64,000 nt of DNA from Cytophagaceae bacterium (GCA_027488815.1 JAIYAX010000018.1:53878-117877); one strand, 5' to 3'; shown: positions 50,408 to 58,943, counted from the first letter of the stretch. A program made the numbers and translations. The notes: generated by a model from the letters alone, not told the origin.

Positions 50408-53241
50408 AACTTTTAGGCAAGGGCCAAATAGCTGACTTGCCAACTGCTATTACAGAGCTATGGAAAAATGGATATGATGCTTATGCCAAAAATTTATTGT
50501 GCAGGCTGTATCTTGAAACCTATAAGGACAACAAGAAACCAATTTTTTTAATCTCTGATGATGGATTTGGGATGTCTGAAATTGATATAATTGAAAGATG
50601 GTTTGTGTTGGGAACTGACTCTAAAGCCCGACGTGATCATATGCCCCAACCACATTTTGGATTGAAAAGGCGTACTCCAATGGGTGAAAAGGGAATTGGT
50701 AGACTCTCTGTTAGTTATCTAGGAAGCCAACTATTAATGATCACAAAAGAAGAAGGTAAAAAGGCATCAGGTCTTATTATTGATTGGAGAATATTAGAAA
50801 ATTATAATTTTTATTTGGATGACTTCAATATTCCACTTTTCTCTTTTACCTCAATTGAAGAGTATAAGGAAAAGCAAGTAGTAGCTGTTAAAGAGTTTAT
50901 TGAAAATCTGAATGAGAAACTGTGGACCGAACAGAGTAAGTTAAGGGAAGAAATTCATTCTGATTGGACGTCATTTGATATTCCCAGTTTTTTGTCTGAT
51001 GAAGTACTTAATTCTTTTTGTCAGCCGGAGTACCATGGCACTTCATTTATTATTTTTACACCTCAAGATCAGCTCCTTGAATTATCAACCACCGATTGGG
51101 TTGATTCAGCAATATTACATGTTCGTGCTTCATTAAGTGGAATTCATAACGATCTTAATGGCTCTGTAAAAGATTTCACTACCAATTTTTATATTCATGA
51201 CTCGTCAGGAAAGTATGATATAATTAATGATTTTTTCACTCAAGAAGAAATGCGAAATGCAGATCATTGGTTAAAAGGTGAATTTGATGAAAATGGCTAT
51301 TTTTCAGGGGAAATTCGGGTTTTCAACTACAGAGAAAAATATTCTTTCCGACCTAATCGACCGCCTGGTAAAACAACCTATGGCCCTTTTTCCTTAGAGT
51401 GGGGTTCTCTGGAAGGGAACCAAAGTAGCTCACTTCTTAACTCTGAACAATTTGAAAAGTTGAATAAAAAGCTCGAGACTCTTGGGGGTTTATATGTTTA
51501 TCGAGATGATTTTAGAGTTTTACCATATGGACGGTCTGACTTTGATTTCTTAAGTTTCGAGGAAAGAAGAAGTAAAGGAGCTGGTTATTATTTTTTCGCC
51601 CATAGAAGGTTCATTGGATATATAGATATTAAAAGGGACAAAAACCAAGGTTTAGTTGATAAAGCCGGGAGAGAAGGATTTATACAGAACAGGGCTTATC
51701 GTGATTTCAGAGACGATTTAATTGAATTATTTGTTGATATCGCAAAGCGATATATGCGGTTAACTCCTGAAGGAGAAGAGGATACTTTTAGGCAGCAGCA
51801 ACTTGAAGAAATTCAACAAAAGTTTAAATCGCAGCAAGAAGCTGCCAAGAAGAAAAATTCCAAAACAAAAAAAGTGTTTTTGGAAAAGCTAAAAATAAAT
51901 AAAAACCACCTTAGAAGTCTAGAAAGTGAGTTGGCAGAATTAGTTGAACAACTGGAACAGGAAGCGAAAGGACTGGAGATCAACTACAATAAGTATAACA
52001 ATCTTATTACAAAACTGGATGATAAAAGAGCTATGTTTCGAGAATTTAAACTTACAAAACCACAAGCAATACGAATAACAAAAAGTCAGGAATCCGATTA
52101 CCGTGATTATCAGAAACAATATTCTGTTATTGATAATCGAGTTTTGGCTGCATCAAAAATAATAGAAGGAACAAGAAGCAGAATCAATTCTGAAAATCTT
52201 CGGCTTGAGTATAATGATAAATTTAAATCACACCTAAAATATATAGAAAGAACATTTGCTGGCTATCAGAATGTCGCAAAGGACTCATTATTCCGTGTTA
52301 ATATTCTATTGTCTGAAGAGCAGAGTAGTCAGGTAAATTATTTTATTAATGCCATTGAAAATACAAAACTCCTAGAAAGTGATACCTCTGAAACAATTTC
52401 AAATAAAATAATTATTCTTGATCGGGTGGCTGAGGATCAAAAAAATCAAGTCGAGCATACCTTCGGAGGGTTTATTAATCACCTTACCAACCTTCAGATC
52501 GATGTTGACGACGATTTTCTAAGAGAGTGGTATCAGAAGCAAAATGAAAATTTGGAGGAAAAACTAAAAGACTACGAAGAATTGGCTCAGCTTGGAATTT
52601 CAATTGAAATCATAGATCATCAGTTCAATGTTATGTATTCACAAATGAATGATGCTATTGCAGAGTTAGATCAATATGCGAGAATCAATAAAGGTATAGA
52701 GTCTACTATTAAGCAACTTAAAGGAGCTTTTCAACATTTAGAAGGGAACTATAAACTCCTTAGGCCGCTTTACAGAACAAGTCGAAGAACCCGAGAAGTA
52801 ATTACTGGCGGCCAAATTGAAAGTTACATTAAAGAATTCTTTAGTCATGAGTTCAAACGTTCGAGTATTGAGTTCAATGTAAATGATGATTTCAGGAATT
52901 ACGAGTTCTTTACTTATGACTCGATTATTAAGCCTGTATTCTTAAACATTATCAATAATGCCAATTATTGGCTAATCCCGGTTAAAAAGAGAGAAATACA
53001 AATTGAAAGAGTTGGAGACGAAATACGCATTATGAATTCTGGAGAGATAATTGATGATTCCTATTTAGAGGACATTTTTACCTTATTTTTTACCCGAAAG
53101 AGGAATGGAAGAGGAATTGGCCTTTATCTGGCAAAGAAGAATCTAAAAGCTATTGGCTATGAAATTTTCGCAACAAATAGAAAGGACTATAATAAGCTGG
53201 GGGGAGCATGTTTTGTTTTAAAAGAGATTGTTCCAAACTAA
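50374..53241 (+). CDS. Dual-GHKL protein: Hsp90/MutL-type ATPase plus histidine-kinase core
   Basis: Starting at ATG 50374 the protein has 955 residues. The N-terminal GHKL ATPase shows the N box ELWKNGYDA (28-36), G1 box SDDGFGMS (61-68) and a lid motif PMGEKGIGRLS (about 100-110), as in Hsp90/MORC/MutL ATPases. A middle beta-rich region follows (to ~470), then a long coiled coil (~470-690). The C-terminal part has a dimerisation/phosphoacceptor helix LGISIEIIDHQFN with His749, an N box NIINNANYW (from Asn858) and a G2 box RGIGLYLAKKN (from ~913). That is a complete histidine-kinase catalytic core. No transmembrane segment is present, so it would sense a cytoplasmic signal. The next gene encodes a receiver protein. 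Confidence 0.82.
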   Translation: MPKFRAKARAVELLGKGQIADLPTAITELWKNGYDAYAKNLLCRLYLETYKDNKKPIFLISDDGFGMSEIDIIERWFVLGTDSKARRDHMPQPHFGLKRRTPMGEKGIGRLSVSYLGSQLLMITKEEGKKASGLIIDWRILENYNFYLDDFNIPLFSFTSIEEYKEKQVVAVKEFIENLNEKLWTEQSKLREEIHSDWTSFDIPSFLSDEVLNSFCQPEYHGTSFIIFTPQDQLLELSTTDWVDSAILHVRASLSGIHNDLNGSVKDFTTNFYIHDSSGKYDIINDFFTQEEMRNADHWLKGEFDENGYFSGEIRVFNYREKYSFRPNRPPGKTTYGPFSLEWGSLEGNQSSSLLNSEQFEKLNKKLETLGGLYVYRDDFRVLPYGRSDFDFLSFEERRSKGAGYYFFAHRRFIGYIDIKRDKNQGLVDKAGREGFIQNRAYRDFRDDLIELFVDIAKRYMRLTPEGEEDTFRQQQLEEIQQKFKSQQEAAKKKNSKTKKVFLEKLKINKNHLRSLESELAELVEQLEQEAKGLEINYNKYNNLITKLDDKRAMFREFKLTKPQAIRITKSQESDYRDYQKQYSVIDNRVLAASKIIEGTRSRINSENLRLEYNDKFKSHLKYIERTFAGYQNVAKDSLFRVNILLSEEQSSQVNYFINAIENTKLLESDTSETISNKIIILDRVAEDQKNQVEHTFGGFINHLTNLQIDVDDDFLREWYQKQNENLEEKLKDYEELAQLGISIEIIDHQFNVMYSQMNDAIAELDQYARINKGIESTIKQLKGAFQHLEGNYKLLRPLYRTSRRTREVITGGQIESYIKEFFSHEFKRSSIEFNVNDDFRNYEFFTYDSIIKPVFLNIINNANYWLIPVKKREIQIERVGDEIRIMNSGEIIDDSYLEDIFTLFFTRKRNGRGIGLYLAKKNLKAIGYEIFATNRKDYNKLGGACFVLKEIVPN

Positions 53242-53254
53242 GCTTCTTATTGTC

Positions 53255-54940
53255 ATGAAACAAAATACTAACTTAAAAGCATCTCGAATATTTTCAGAAG
53301 TTGCCGAGCAAGTAATTCGAAATTCGATTCGATCAGCAATTTGCATTGATGATCGATACGCATCTGCTTATGAAGAAGATATCCATCAACTAATTATTGA
53401 AGAACCAAGAAAGCTCTATCGAACATTTAGGGAAGAAGGGCATTGTGATTTGGATATATACAGGTTTCAGAATTTGGAAGTAAGTTGGAAACCGGAATTT
53501 ATGATTTCAAACAAGGATTTACTAATTCTAGACTGGGAGTTAGATCCTGGAGGTAGGTTCGATAGTGCTTTAAAAATTTTGAATGATGTGATTCATTCTG
53601 AAAAGATACCCTTTGTTGTTATTTATACTGCTACCCCTGACTTATCATCCGTAAGCAAAGAACTCATCAAGGAGTTTTCTCCTTTTGATAATGAAGCTTT
53701 TCAATCAACTATTAGTAAATTAGAAGCCAATTTTTTGAAAATATCAGATTCGAAAGATTTTGAAAATGTTGACCTCTTTATGGAAAGTCAGGAGGAACTC
53801 TTTTTTCAACATATTTTAAATTGGAAAACCCGAACAATTATTGAGGAGCAGATCATTCATAAAATGCGAGAAATATTTAAGGTTAAGTCAACTATTCAAG
53901 ATACGGCTATTAAAACTAAAATTAAATCAACTATACCTCCTCAATCAAATATTCTTAGAGATCCTATTTTAGCTCTTTCGACGATTTTGGTCGGTCAAAA
54001 TAGTGGAAGATCGGCCTATCAACTAGAAAGGGTTTTTACAGACCAGCTCGCATTTAAAGTTAATGGAACAATTATTTTGATTTATCACAAGAAAGGTGAT
54101 AAAGACGGAATAAAGCCTGAGGAATTATTTTCCGTTTTTGCTCAAGCAGTAGTTAGTAATCCCCAGAATTATCTTAACATTTTCTCTCTGGAATTAAAAG
54201 ATAGGTTACGAGAAACATTTTCAAGTATTGGTACTCAATTCGCCAAAATTGATGAAAAGGCCTTTTTTTATCATTTAGAAAATTACAGAACGCTGAATGA
54301 CAATATTGATTACGATCTGCGGTACATCAATGACATTATTCTTAAAGGTTGGATCGGGGAGCTACATCAGCAACAGATTAATGAACCACCAAGCATTTTG
54401 GAATTTGCAGATCACAGATTTAAAAGTTTGGAAGAGCCTCCACCCAAAGTCCTGACAGATCATGATGAATACCTTGTTACAGAGTTGGTTAAATATTCCG
54501 CTTATATTTCAACTACTATGTTAAACAATAGGTCTGATTCAACTCTAAGATTCGGAGACATGTTCTTTAATCCTTCTAAGTCTGATGAATATTACCTTTG
54601 TATAACTCCGGCATGCGACTGTATGCATCCAGAAAACATAAAGAATAATTTCTATTTTGTAAAGGGTTCAGCATCAAATAACTTAAAATCTCTTAATGCT
54701 TCTGAAACAGGGTTCCATTCATTTGTACTAAAGGCCGGAGAACCCAAGAGCATATTATGGCAATGCAAACCCTTTACTTGCTTTGTAACTAAGAATAATA
54801 TAAATGAAATAGTCATCAACTATTGTGGGACGCAAATTGCATTAGAACATCTAATTGTGCTAAAAGAGAACTTTACTCAAAGAATTGCCAATGAAGCATT
54901 TGGTTATGGGCTTCGAGTTGGCATTGATCTTCCTCACTAA
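53255..54940 (+). CDS. Divergent response-receiver protein
   Basis: With ATG 53255 the protein has 561 residues and starts 13 bases after the kinase gene. Residues ~27-140 read as a receiver fold: acidic pair in SAICIDDRY (D32, D33), phosphoacceptor in LLILDWELDPGG (D93), and switch Thr in FVVIYTATP (T125). The rest is not a DNA-binding output domain that I know. A helical middle (~200-440) is followed by a C-terminal domain with LRFGDMFFNPSKSDEYYLCI and the Cys cluster TPACDCMHP. Such receivers are known, from what I recall of the family descriptions, next to GHKL ATPases in bacterial conflict loci. It should take phosphate from His749 of the kinase and pass a conformational signal to the nuclease. 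Confidence 0.7.
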   Translation: MKQNTNLKASRIFSEVAEQVIRNSIRSAICIDDRYASAYEEDIHQLIIEEPRKLYRTFREEGHCDLDIYRFQNLEVSWKPEFMISNKDLLILDWELDPGGRFDSALKILNDVIHSEKIPFVVIYTATPDLSSVSKELIKEFSPFDNEAFQSTISKLEANFLKISDSKDFENVDLFMESQEELFFQHILNWKTRTIIEEQIIHKMREIFKVKSTIQDTAIKTKIKSTIPPQSNILRDPILALSTILVGQNSGRSAYQLERVFTDQLAFKVNGTIILIYHKKGDKDGIKPEELFSVFAQAVVSNPQNYLNIFSLELKDRLRETFSSIGTQFAKIDEKAFFYHLENYRTLNDNIDYDLRYINDIILKGWIGELHQQQINEPPSILEFADHRFKSLEEPPPKVLTDHDEYLVTELVKYSAYISTTMLNNRSDSTLRFGDMFFNPSKSDEYYLCITPACDCMHPENIKNNFYFVKGSASNNLKSLNASETGFHSFVLKAGEPKSILWQCKPFTCFVTKNNINEIVINYCGTQIALEHLIVLKENFTQRIANEAFGYGLRVGIDLPH

Positions 54941-54949
54941 TTTTTTATT

Positions 54950-56743
54950 ATGAGTATAATTGACACAATTTCACAGATAAAGGCATCTGGAAAGTTTAAA
55001 AGCTATATTGATTTCATTCAGTTTCCATTTTACAGAAATCTAGAGCCAGACACCAAAATCTCCTTTAGTTTCCCACTAACAGTATTTATTGGACAAAACG
55101 GGTGTGGGAAAAGCTCTTGCCTACATGCCCTTTATGGAGCCCCTGACAGGTACACTCCTTACCAGTTTTGGTTTGACACAAAAGTTGACCCCATAAAGTA
55201 TTATGGATCAGAAAAAAAACGTCATTCTTTTTGGTATTCCTATGAAAATGCTGGCAGGAGAATGGAAGTAATAAAAGCCAGAATAAAAAGAGAAAATGAT
55301 CCAAATTATTGGGAAACCAGTCGCCCATTGGCTTGGGCTGGGATGAAAACGAGGGCGAATAAGATTGAAAGAGATAAACCCGTAATTAAGAATGTTGTCT
55401 ATCTTGATTTTCGATCTGAGTTAAGTGCTTTTGATAAGTTTTTTTACTTTGGAAATCTTAAGGGGACCAGTGCTAGTAACAAACAAGAATTTCTAAGGCG
55501 AAAGTCAGCGTCATTAATAAAGCTCTTTAACGGCACAAAGGCTTCAATCAAATCTAGTAAAAGGTCGTTAAACAAACCGCTTGAGCAAATTTCTTCAGAG
55601 GAACTTAAATGGATTTCATTCATACTTGGTAGAGAATATATTAGGGGCTTATCGGTATTCCATGAGCTTTTCAGAAATGAAGGATATTCAATGCTCTTTG
55701 AAACCACTTTTGCAAAGTATTCAGAAGCAGTAGCCGGAAGTGGCGAAATAGCCATTGTTAGGCTAGTAAGAGAGGTTTTGGCTGCAGAAAATTACTCTTT
55801 AGTTCTTCTTGATGAACCCGAAGTTTCTCTCCATCCTGGTGCTCAAAAACGGTTGAAGGAGTTTCTTTTGGAGCAAATTAAATTGAAAAAGCATCAAGTT
55901 ATTTTAGCAAGTCATTCACCAGTTATTGTCAAAGATTTACCAAAAGAAGCAATCAAGGTTTTTCATCAGAATCCTCGAAACGGTCGCTTTATGGTTAAGG
56001 AGGGCCTAACTCCTGAAGAGGCATTTTACCACATCGAATTTCCAGTTAATGACCGAAAAAACATTATTGTTGAGGATATTTTGGCTAAAGAAATTGTTTT
56101 ATCGGTTCTTGATAAACTTGGTGAAGCCACAAAGAATTTGTTTAATGTTAAATTTAATCCGGGTGGTGAGTCAGTTATAAAAAAGGAATTTATTACTGTG
56201 TTTTGCAGGGAGTTGAATTTTAAAGATTTTATTTTTTTTGACGGTGACCAAAAACCTTCAGGAGTTCATGCTGATTGGAGACACTTTGCAACCAAAGACC
56301 TAACCAATAATTATCTCAAGTCAAAGATTAAAGAGCAGACAAAAGAGGAAATTAAGTTTTCAGTTGACGGTGGGAAGACTGGATCAGACCAAGGGCAACT
56401 TGTGGAACTACAAAAGGCATACCTTGATTACTATTTAAATAATGTATTCTATCTCCCTAAACAGATACCGGAGGACATAATTTGGAGTCAGGACCTTGCT
56501 GAAAGTCTGATTGAGGGAATGGTGGCTGACCCTATTTTAAAAGCTGATTTACTAGCCCAACTCTCAAGTATTTACAATACAAAGGAGAAATTTGTTTTTG
56601 TTTCAGAAGTTGTTTTTGGCGATAGCACTTCCAGTTCTGTTTCAGGTTTACACAAACAATATATAAAACGATGGTTAAATTGTGAGAATGAAGACTACCA
56701 AGGAATAAAAGCGCTTATTGTCAATATTTTAGAACGCCAATAA
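54950..56743 (+). CDS. OLD-like ABC-ATPase with Toprim nuclease domain
   Basis: The 597-residue protein starts 9 bases after the receiver gene. The N-terminal ABC-type ATPase has Walker A FIGQNGCGKSS (G48-S55), a signature-like AGSGEIAIVRLV (~263), Walker B LVLLDEPEVSLHPGAQ (D288, E289) and the H-loop ASHSPVIV (H322). From about 365 a Toprim-like domain follows, with the acidic residue in IIVEDILAKEIV (E375) and the DxD in FFDGDQKP (D431, D433). This order is that of OLD-family nucleases, which include GajA of the Gabija system. No UvrD-like helicase partner is present, so it resembles stand-alone OLD proteins. It is the likely DNA-cleaving effector of this operon. Confidence 0.8.
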   Translation: MSIIDTISQIKASGKFKSYIDFIQFPFYRNLEPDTKISFSFPLTVFIGQNGCGKSSCLHALYGAPDRYTPYQFWFDTKVDPIKYYGSEKKRHSFWYSYENAGRRMEVIKARIKRENDPNYWETSRPLAWAGMKTRANKIERDKPVIKNVVYLDFRSELSAFDKFFYFGNLKGTSASNKQEFLRRKSASLIKLFNGTKASIKSSKRSLNKPLEQISSEELKWISFILGREYIRGLSVFHELFRNEGYSMLFETTFAKYSEAVAGSGEIAIVRLVREVLAAENYSLVLLDEPEVSLHPGAQKRLKEFLLEQIKLKKHQVILASHSPVIVKDLPKEAIKVFHQNPRNGRFMVKEGLTPEEAFYHIEFPVNDRKNIIVEDILAKEIVLSVLDKLGEATKNLFNVKFNPGGESVIKKEFITVFCRELNFKDFIFFDGDQKPSGVHADWRHFATKDLTNNYLKSKIKEQTKEEIKFSVDGGKTGSDQGQLVELQKAYLDYYLNNVFYLPKQIPEDIIWSQDLAESLIEGMVADPILKADLLAQLSSIYNTKEKFVFVSEVVFGDSTSSSVSGLHKQYIKRWLNCENEDYQGIKALIVNILERQ

Positions 56744-56744
56744 T

Positions 56745-56939
56745 TTACTTTTTTTCATTACTAAAACGCCACTCCAAAAAATCCTTCCTTAGCAAATACT
56801 TTTGGGGCAATTTAGTTGTCTTACCTTCGTATCTGGCAAAGTTCTGCTGATAAAAAGTTAGTTTTATGTAAGCTACTACGCTTCTGGAGCCGGGTACAAT
56901 AGGTTTCAGGTTCGATGGTGAGGCAGCTTTAGTCATCAT
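56745..56939 (-). CDS. Possible small basic protein, not recognised
   Basis: A 63-64-codon frame ends 1 base from the end of the nuclease gene, facing it. The product is basic (YEGKTTKLPQKYLLRKDFLE) and has no signal peptide, membrane helix or motif that I recognise. It may be a small gene, a remnant, or a chance frame; the AT-rich context makes chance frames of this size common. I keep it at low confidence because nothing else explains the stretch. Confidence 0.3.
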   Translation of the reverse strand: MMTKAASPSNLKPIVPGSRSVVAYIKLTFYQQNFARYEGKTTKLPQKYLLRKDFLEWRFSNEKK

Positions 56940-57016
56940 TTTTGTCGTAAATAATAGAAAACAAATGCCATTCTCCGCCTTCCACTCCAGCTACGACCTG
57001 GAAGAAAGCCCAAAGC

Positions 57017-57296
57017 TTACCTCCCCACTTTTGTCACCTGCTCTTCGCTGATGGCCTTGTCGAGTGCGGCCCGGAGTTCTAATAGTTCAGCTTCATCGAA
57101 ATAGCTGGTGGATTTCCATTCCCCATCTTTCAGATAGCACTTTTCAACCTTAAAGCTTTTCTTGGTAAAATCTCCATTGGGTCCAGTCAGATTGTTTTCC
57201 CAAACGGCAATCTGTGCTGCACCTACTTTGTAAACGGCTTTGGGTTTCTTACTTTCATTTTGCCCGGTATCCTGAGCAAATGCCAGGCTTCCATCC
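57017..57296 (-). pseudogene. Truncated small conserved protein (start lost at a palindrome)
   Basis: The minus strand encodes about 93 in-frame residues ending at TAA 57017-57019, including KAVYKVGAAQIAVWENN, GPNGDFTKKSFKVEKCYLKD and GEWKSTSYFDEAELLELR. The pattern (A-x-W-x-N ... Y-KDGEWK-ST-F-x-EL) resembles a small conserved bacterial protein of unknown function often found on mobile DNA. No start codon exists in frame: an in-frame TGA stands at the palindrome 57297-57327, and coding character begins right after it. I read this as a gene cut at its 5' end by the palindromic element. Confidence 0.6.
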
Positions 57297-57327
57297 CCTC
57301 AGTGTCACCCGATAGGGGACACTGAGG
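57297..57327. repeat. Palindromic element 1
   Basis: CCTCAGTGTC and GACACTGAGG form a perfect 10-bp inverted repeat, extended inside by CCC/GGG around a GATA loop with one bulged base. It directly abuts the truncated gene at 57017-57296. Confidence 0.75.
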
Positions 57328-57351
57328 ACTCAGGTATCGACATCACAGAAG

Positions 57352-57381
57352 CCACAGCGTCCTCTTTGAGTGACGCTGAGG
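57352..57381. repeat. Palindromic element 2, imperfect copy of element 1
   Basis: CCACAGCGTC and GACGCTGAGG form a second hairpin of the same design (arms C-C-n-C-A-G-y-G-T-C), 24 bases from element 1. The two look like a REP- or MITE-like pair. Confidence 0.55.
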
Positions 57382-57417
57382 AAGTGAATTGCACAAACAT
57401 TTTGTTGTGAGCAGTTT

Positions 57418-58038
57418 TTATTCCTCTCCCCCAAAAATAATCGCTAATAAAAATGGGATTGATATAACTAAGGAAATGATCAAAGGTTTCCAAATAGGTT
57501 TTGTCCTGTATTTTGTTTCTTCTCCGATATATTTATTCCAAAAGAATTGTGTCATTATCCAACCTCCGATTCCATTTACTCCAAATGTCAATCCCGTACT
57601 TCTCGGGATAAATGATAGTAAGAAGATTGCTAGTCCAGTATAAAGTATTCCAAATCCCAAAACTGTCCACCGTGCATTACCTTTGTCCTTTAAATTAGAT
57701 GAAAGTAAAACTGCTCCAAAAACTACTGTAAAAATTGTCGAGAATGCAAAGATTGCTTTATGTGAATAGTAATTCGGTGCACTAGGGTCGGTTACTATAT
57801 TTTTAGTCCACGAGTTTGTCTTTAGTTTCTTGTCCTCATTAATTTTTATCTTTTTCTTCTCTTCTAATTTCGTTTTTATGTTCTCTAATTCTTGTTCTGA
57901 AAATTGTTTCCCCCTTTTCTGCAACTCTTTCACAGAAGCGACAACAGCTTCCTCGGTATACATTTCAACCTTGTCCAAATATATCATTAGTCCTTCGTCA
58001 GACTTACTTGTCATTAATTTCTCGTAGTCGATGTCCAT
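57418..58038 (-). CDS. Four-helix membrane protein of unknown function
   Basis: The 206-residue protein has a cytoplasmic, charged N-terminal ~95 residues with a helix-rich segment (EEAVVASVKELQKRGKQFSE), which resembles regions found in small Bacteroidota membrane proteins. Four predicted transmembrane helices follow (about 95-115, 122-140, 150-165 with GVNGIGGWIM, 185-203). I do not recognise a catalytic motif. The gene is bracketed by palindromes (57297-57381 on the 3' side, 58116-58179 on the 5' side), much like a mobile gene cassette. Confidence 0.7.
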   Translation of the reverse strand: MDIDYEKLMTSKSDEGLMIYLDKVEMYTEEAVVASVKELQKRGKQFSEQELENIKTKLEEKKKIKINEDKKLKTNSWTKNIVTDPSAPNYYSHKAIFAFSTIFTVVFGAVLLSSNLKDKGNARWTVLGFGILYTGLAIFLLSFIPRSTGLTFGVNGIGGWIMTQFFWNKYIGEETKYRTKPIWKPLIISLVISIPFLLAIIFGGEE

Positions 58039-58376
58039 AAGTTAATAGTTAACTAATCTAATTATAAAAATTGCACACAACTACTCTATACCCGCAACAT
58101 TGCGTACTATTTCCCGTAGCCGCAACTCCCCTGGGTTTTGCAATTACAGGGTTACCCTAAAACCTGAGCTGCGGGCAACATGCATCAAAATTAGCGTTGC
58201 TGTTATCAAGTGTCAAGTATTTTACAAAATACCACCTTCGTCAGAGTTTATACACCCCTCTCTCATTTGTTTACAACTCAGCCTCCCCTCCCCCAATCTC
58301 CCTCTGATTGCCATAAATGCTCCTCTTCTAAGTCCGATTTCAGATATTTGCTCCAACAGCCTTAAACCCTACGACG
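58039..58376. other. Intergenic region with imperfect palindromes and the start of a long direct repeat
   Basis: From 58116 to 58179 an imperfect long inverted repeat joins GTAGCCGCAACTCCCCTGGG with its partner ending at AGCTGCGGGCAAC, enclosing a second palindrome AGGGTTACCCT. CGCAACATTGCG occurs at about 58093-58104. From 58258 the sequence is a copy of 61385 onwards (direct repeat). I see no coding frame. Confidence 0.6.
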
Positions 58377-58890
58377 ATGAACAAGCCCGAAATCCGGCAA
58401 GCGCTCAGGCAGGCTCATGAGCAAATGATCGAGTACCTGAGTGGCCTCAGTGAAGCTGATTTTACCTTTGTCGCTGATGATAAGTGGTCTGCAGGGCAGC
58501 AAATGGAGCATATCTGCCTCAGCCTGAAACCCTTAAGGCAGATCATGATGCTCCCTCCTTTTCTATTACGCTGGCTTTGGGGCAAGCCCAACAGGCCGGG
58601 CAGGAGCTACGAGGCTTTGGTTGCCCGCTATCAACAAAAGCTAAGCGAAGGGGGCAGGGCTACCGGGCGCTTTATACCCAAAGTGGTTCCTTTTTCCAAA
58701 CGTGATGAGCTTGCACAGACCATCCTCTCAGAGGTTGAGAAAATAGGCCATAGGCTGGATCACTTTTCTGAACAAGAGCTAGATACCTTGCTGCTGCCGC
58801 ACCCCCTGCTGGGCAAACTGACCCTAAGGGAAATGATGTATTTCAGCATCTACCATGCCGGTCATCATCAGAAATCGTTGGCTCAAGCTC
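58258..58890 (+). repeat. Direct repeat, left copy (DinB-like gene plus ~120 bases upstream)
   Basis: This segment matches 61385-62017 at a constant offset of 3127 bases, including about 119 upstream bases and almost all of the DinB-like coding region. Most differences are single-base changes. Confidence 0.9.
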
Positions 58891-58901
58891 ATAAAAAGTG
58901 A
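58377..58901 (+). CDS. DinB-like putative metal enzyme (copy A)
   Basis: The 174-residue helical protein has the DinB four-helix pattern: DDKWSAGQQMEHICLSLKPL in the first helices, GRATGRFIPKVVPFSKRDEL in the middle and LREMMYFSIYHAGHHQKS at the end. The likely metal ligands are the His of MEHI and the two outer histidines of HAGHH. DinB-superfamily proteins include thiol-dependent transferases, but most members are uncharacterised. The gene is duplicated at 61504. Over the first ~165 residues I count about 17 differences, so the two copies have diverged but both stay open. Confidence 0.85.
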   Translation: MNKPEIRQALRQAHEQMIEYLSGLSEADFTFVADDKWSAGQQMEHICLSLKPLRQIMMLPPFLLRWLWGKPNRPGRSYEALVARYQQKLSEGGRATGRFIPKVVPFSKRDELAQTILSEVEKIGHRLDHFSEQELDTLLLPHPLLGKLTLREMMYFSIYHAGHHQKSLAQAHKK

Positions 58902-58943
58902 TGTTGTACTTTTGCGTGATGGTCCTAAACCAGTTTCGGCACG

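Noticed and set aside
49316..56743. Assignment of the four-gene operon to BREX, DISARM, Dnd, Gabija, Detocs or a classical type II restriction-modification system
   Set aside because: The hallmark genes are missing: no PglX/PglZ, no DrmA/B, no DndB-E, no UvrD partner, no PNP-type effector, and no plain restriction endonuclease. Only partial similarities remain.
58116..58179. Integron attC site
   Set aside because: The arms are long and imperfect, but I cannot place the GTTRRRY/RYYYAAC core sites with confidence, and no integron integrase is in the window.
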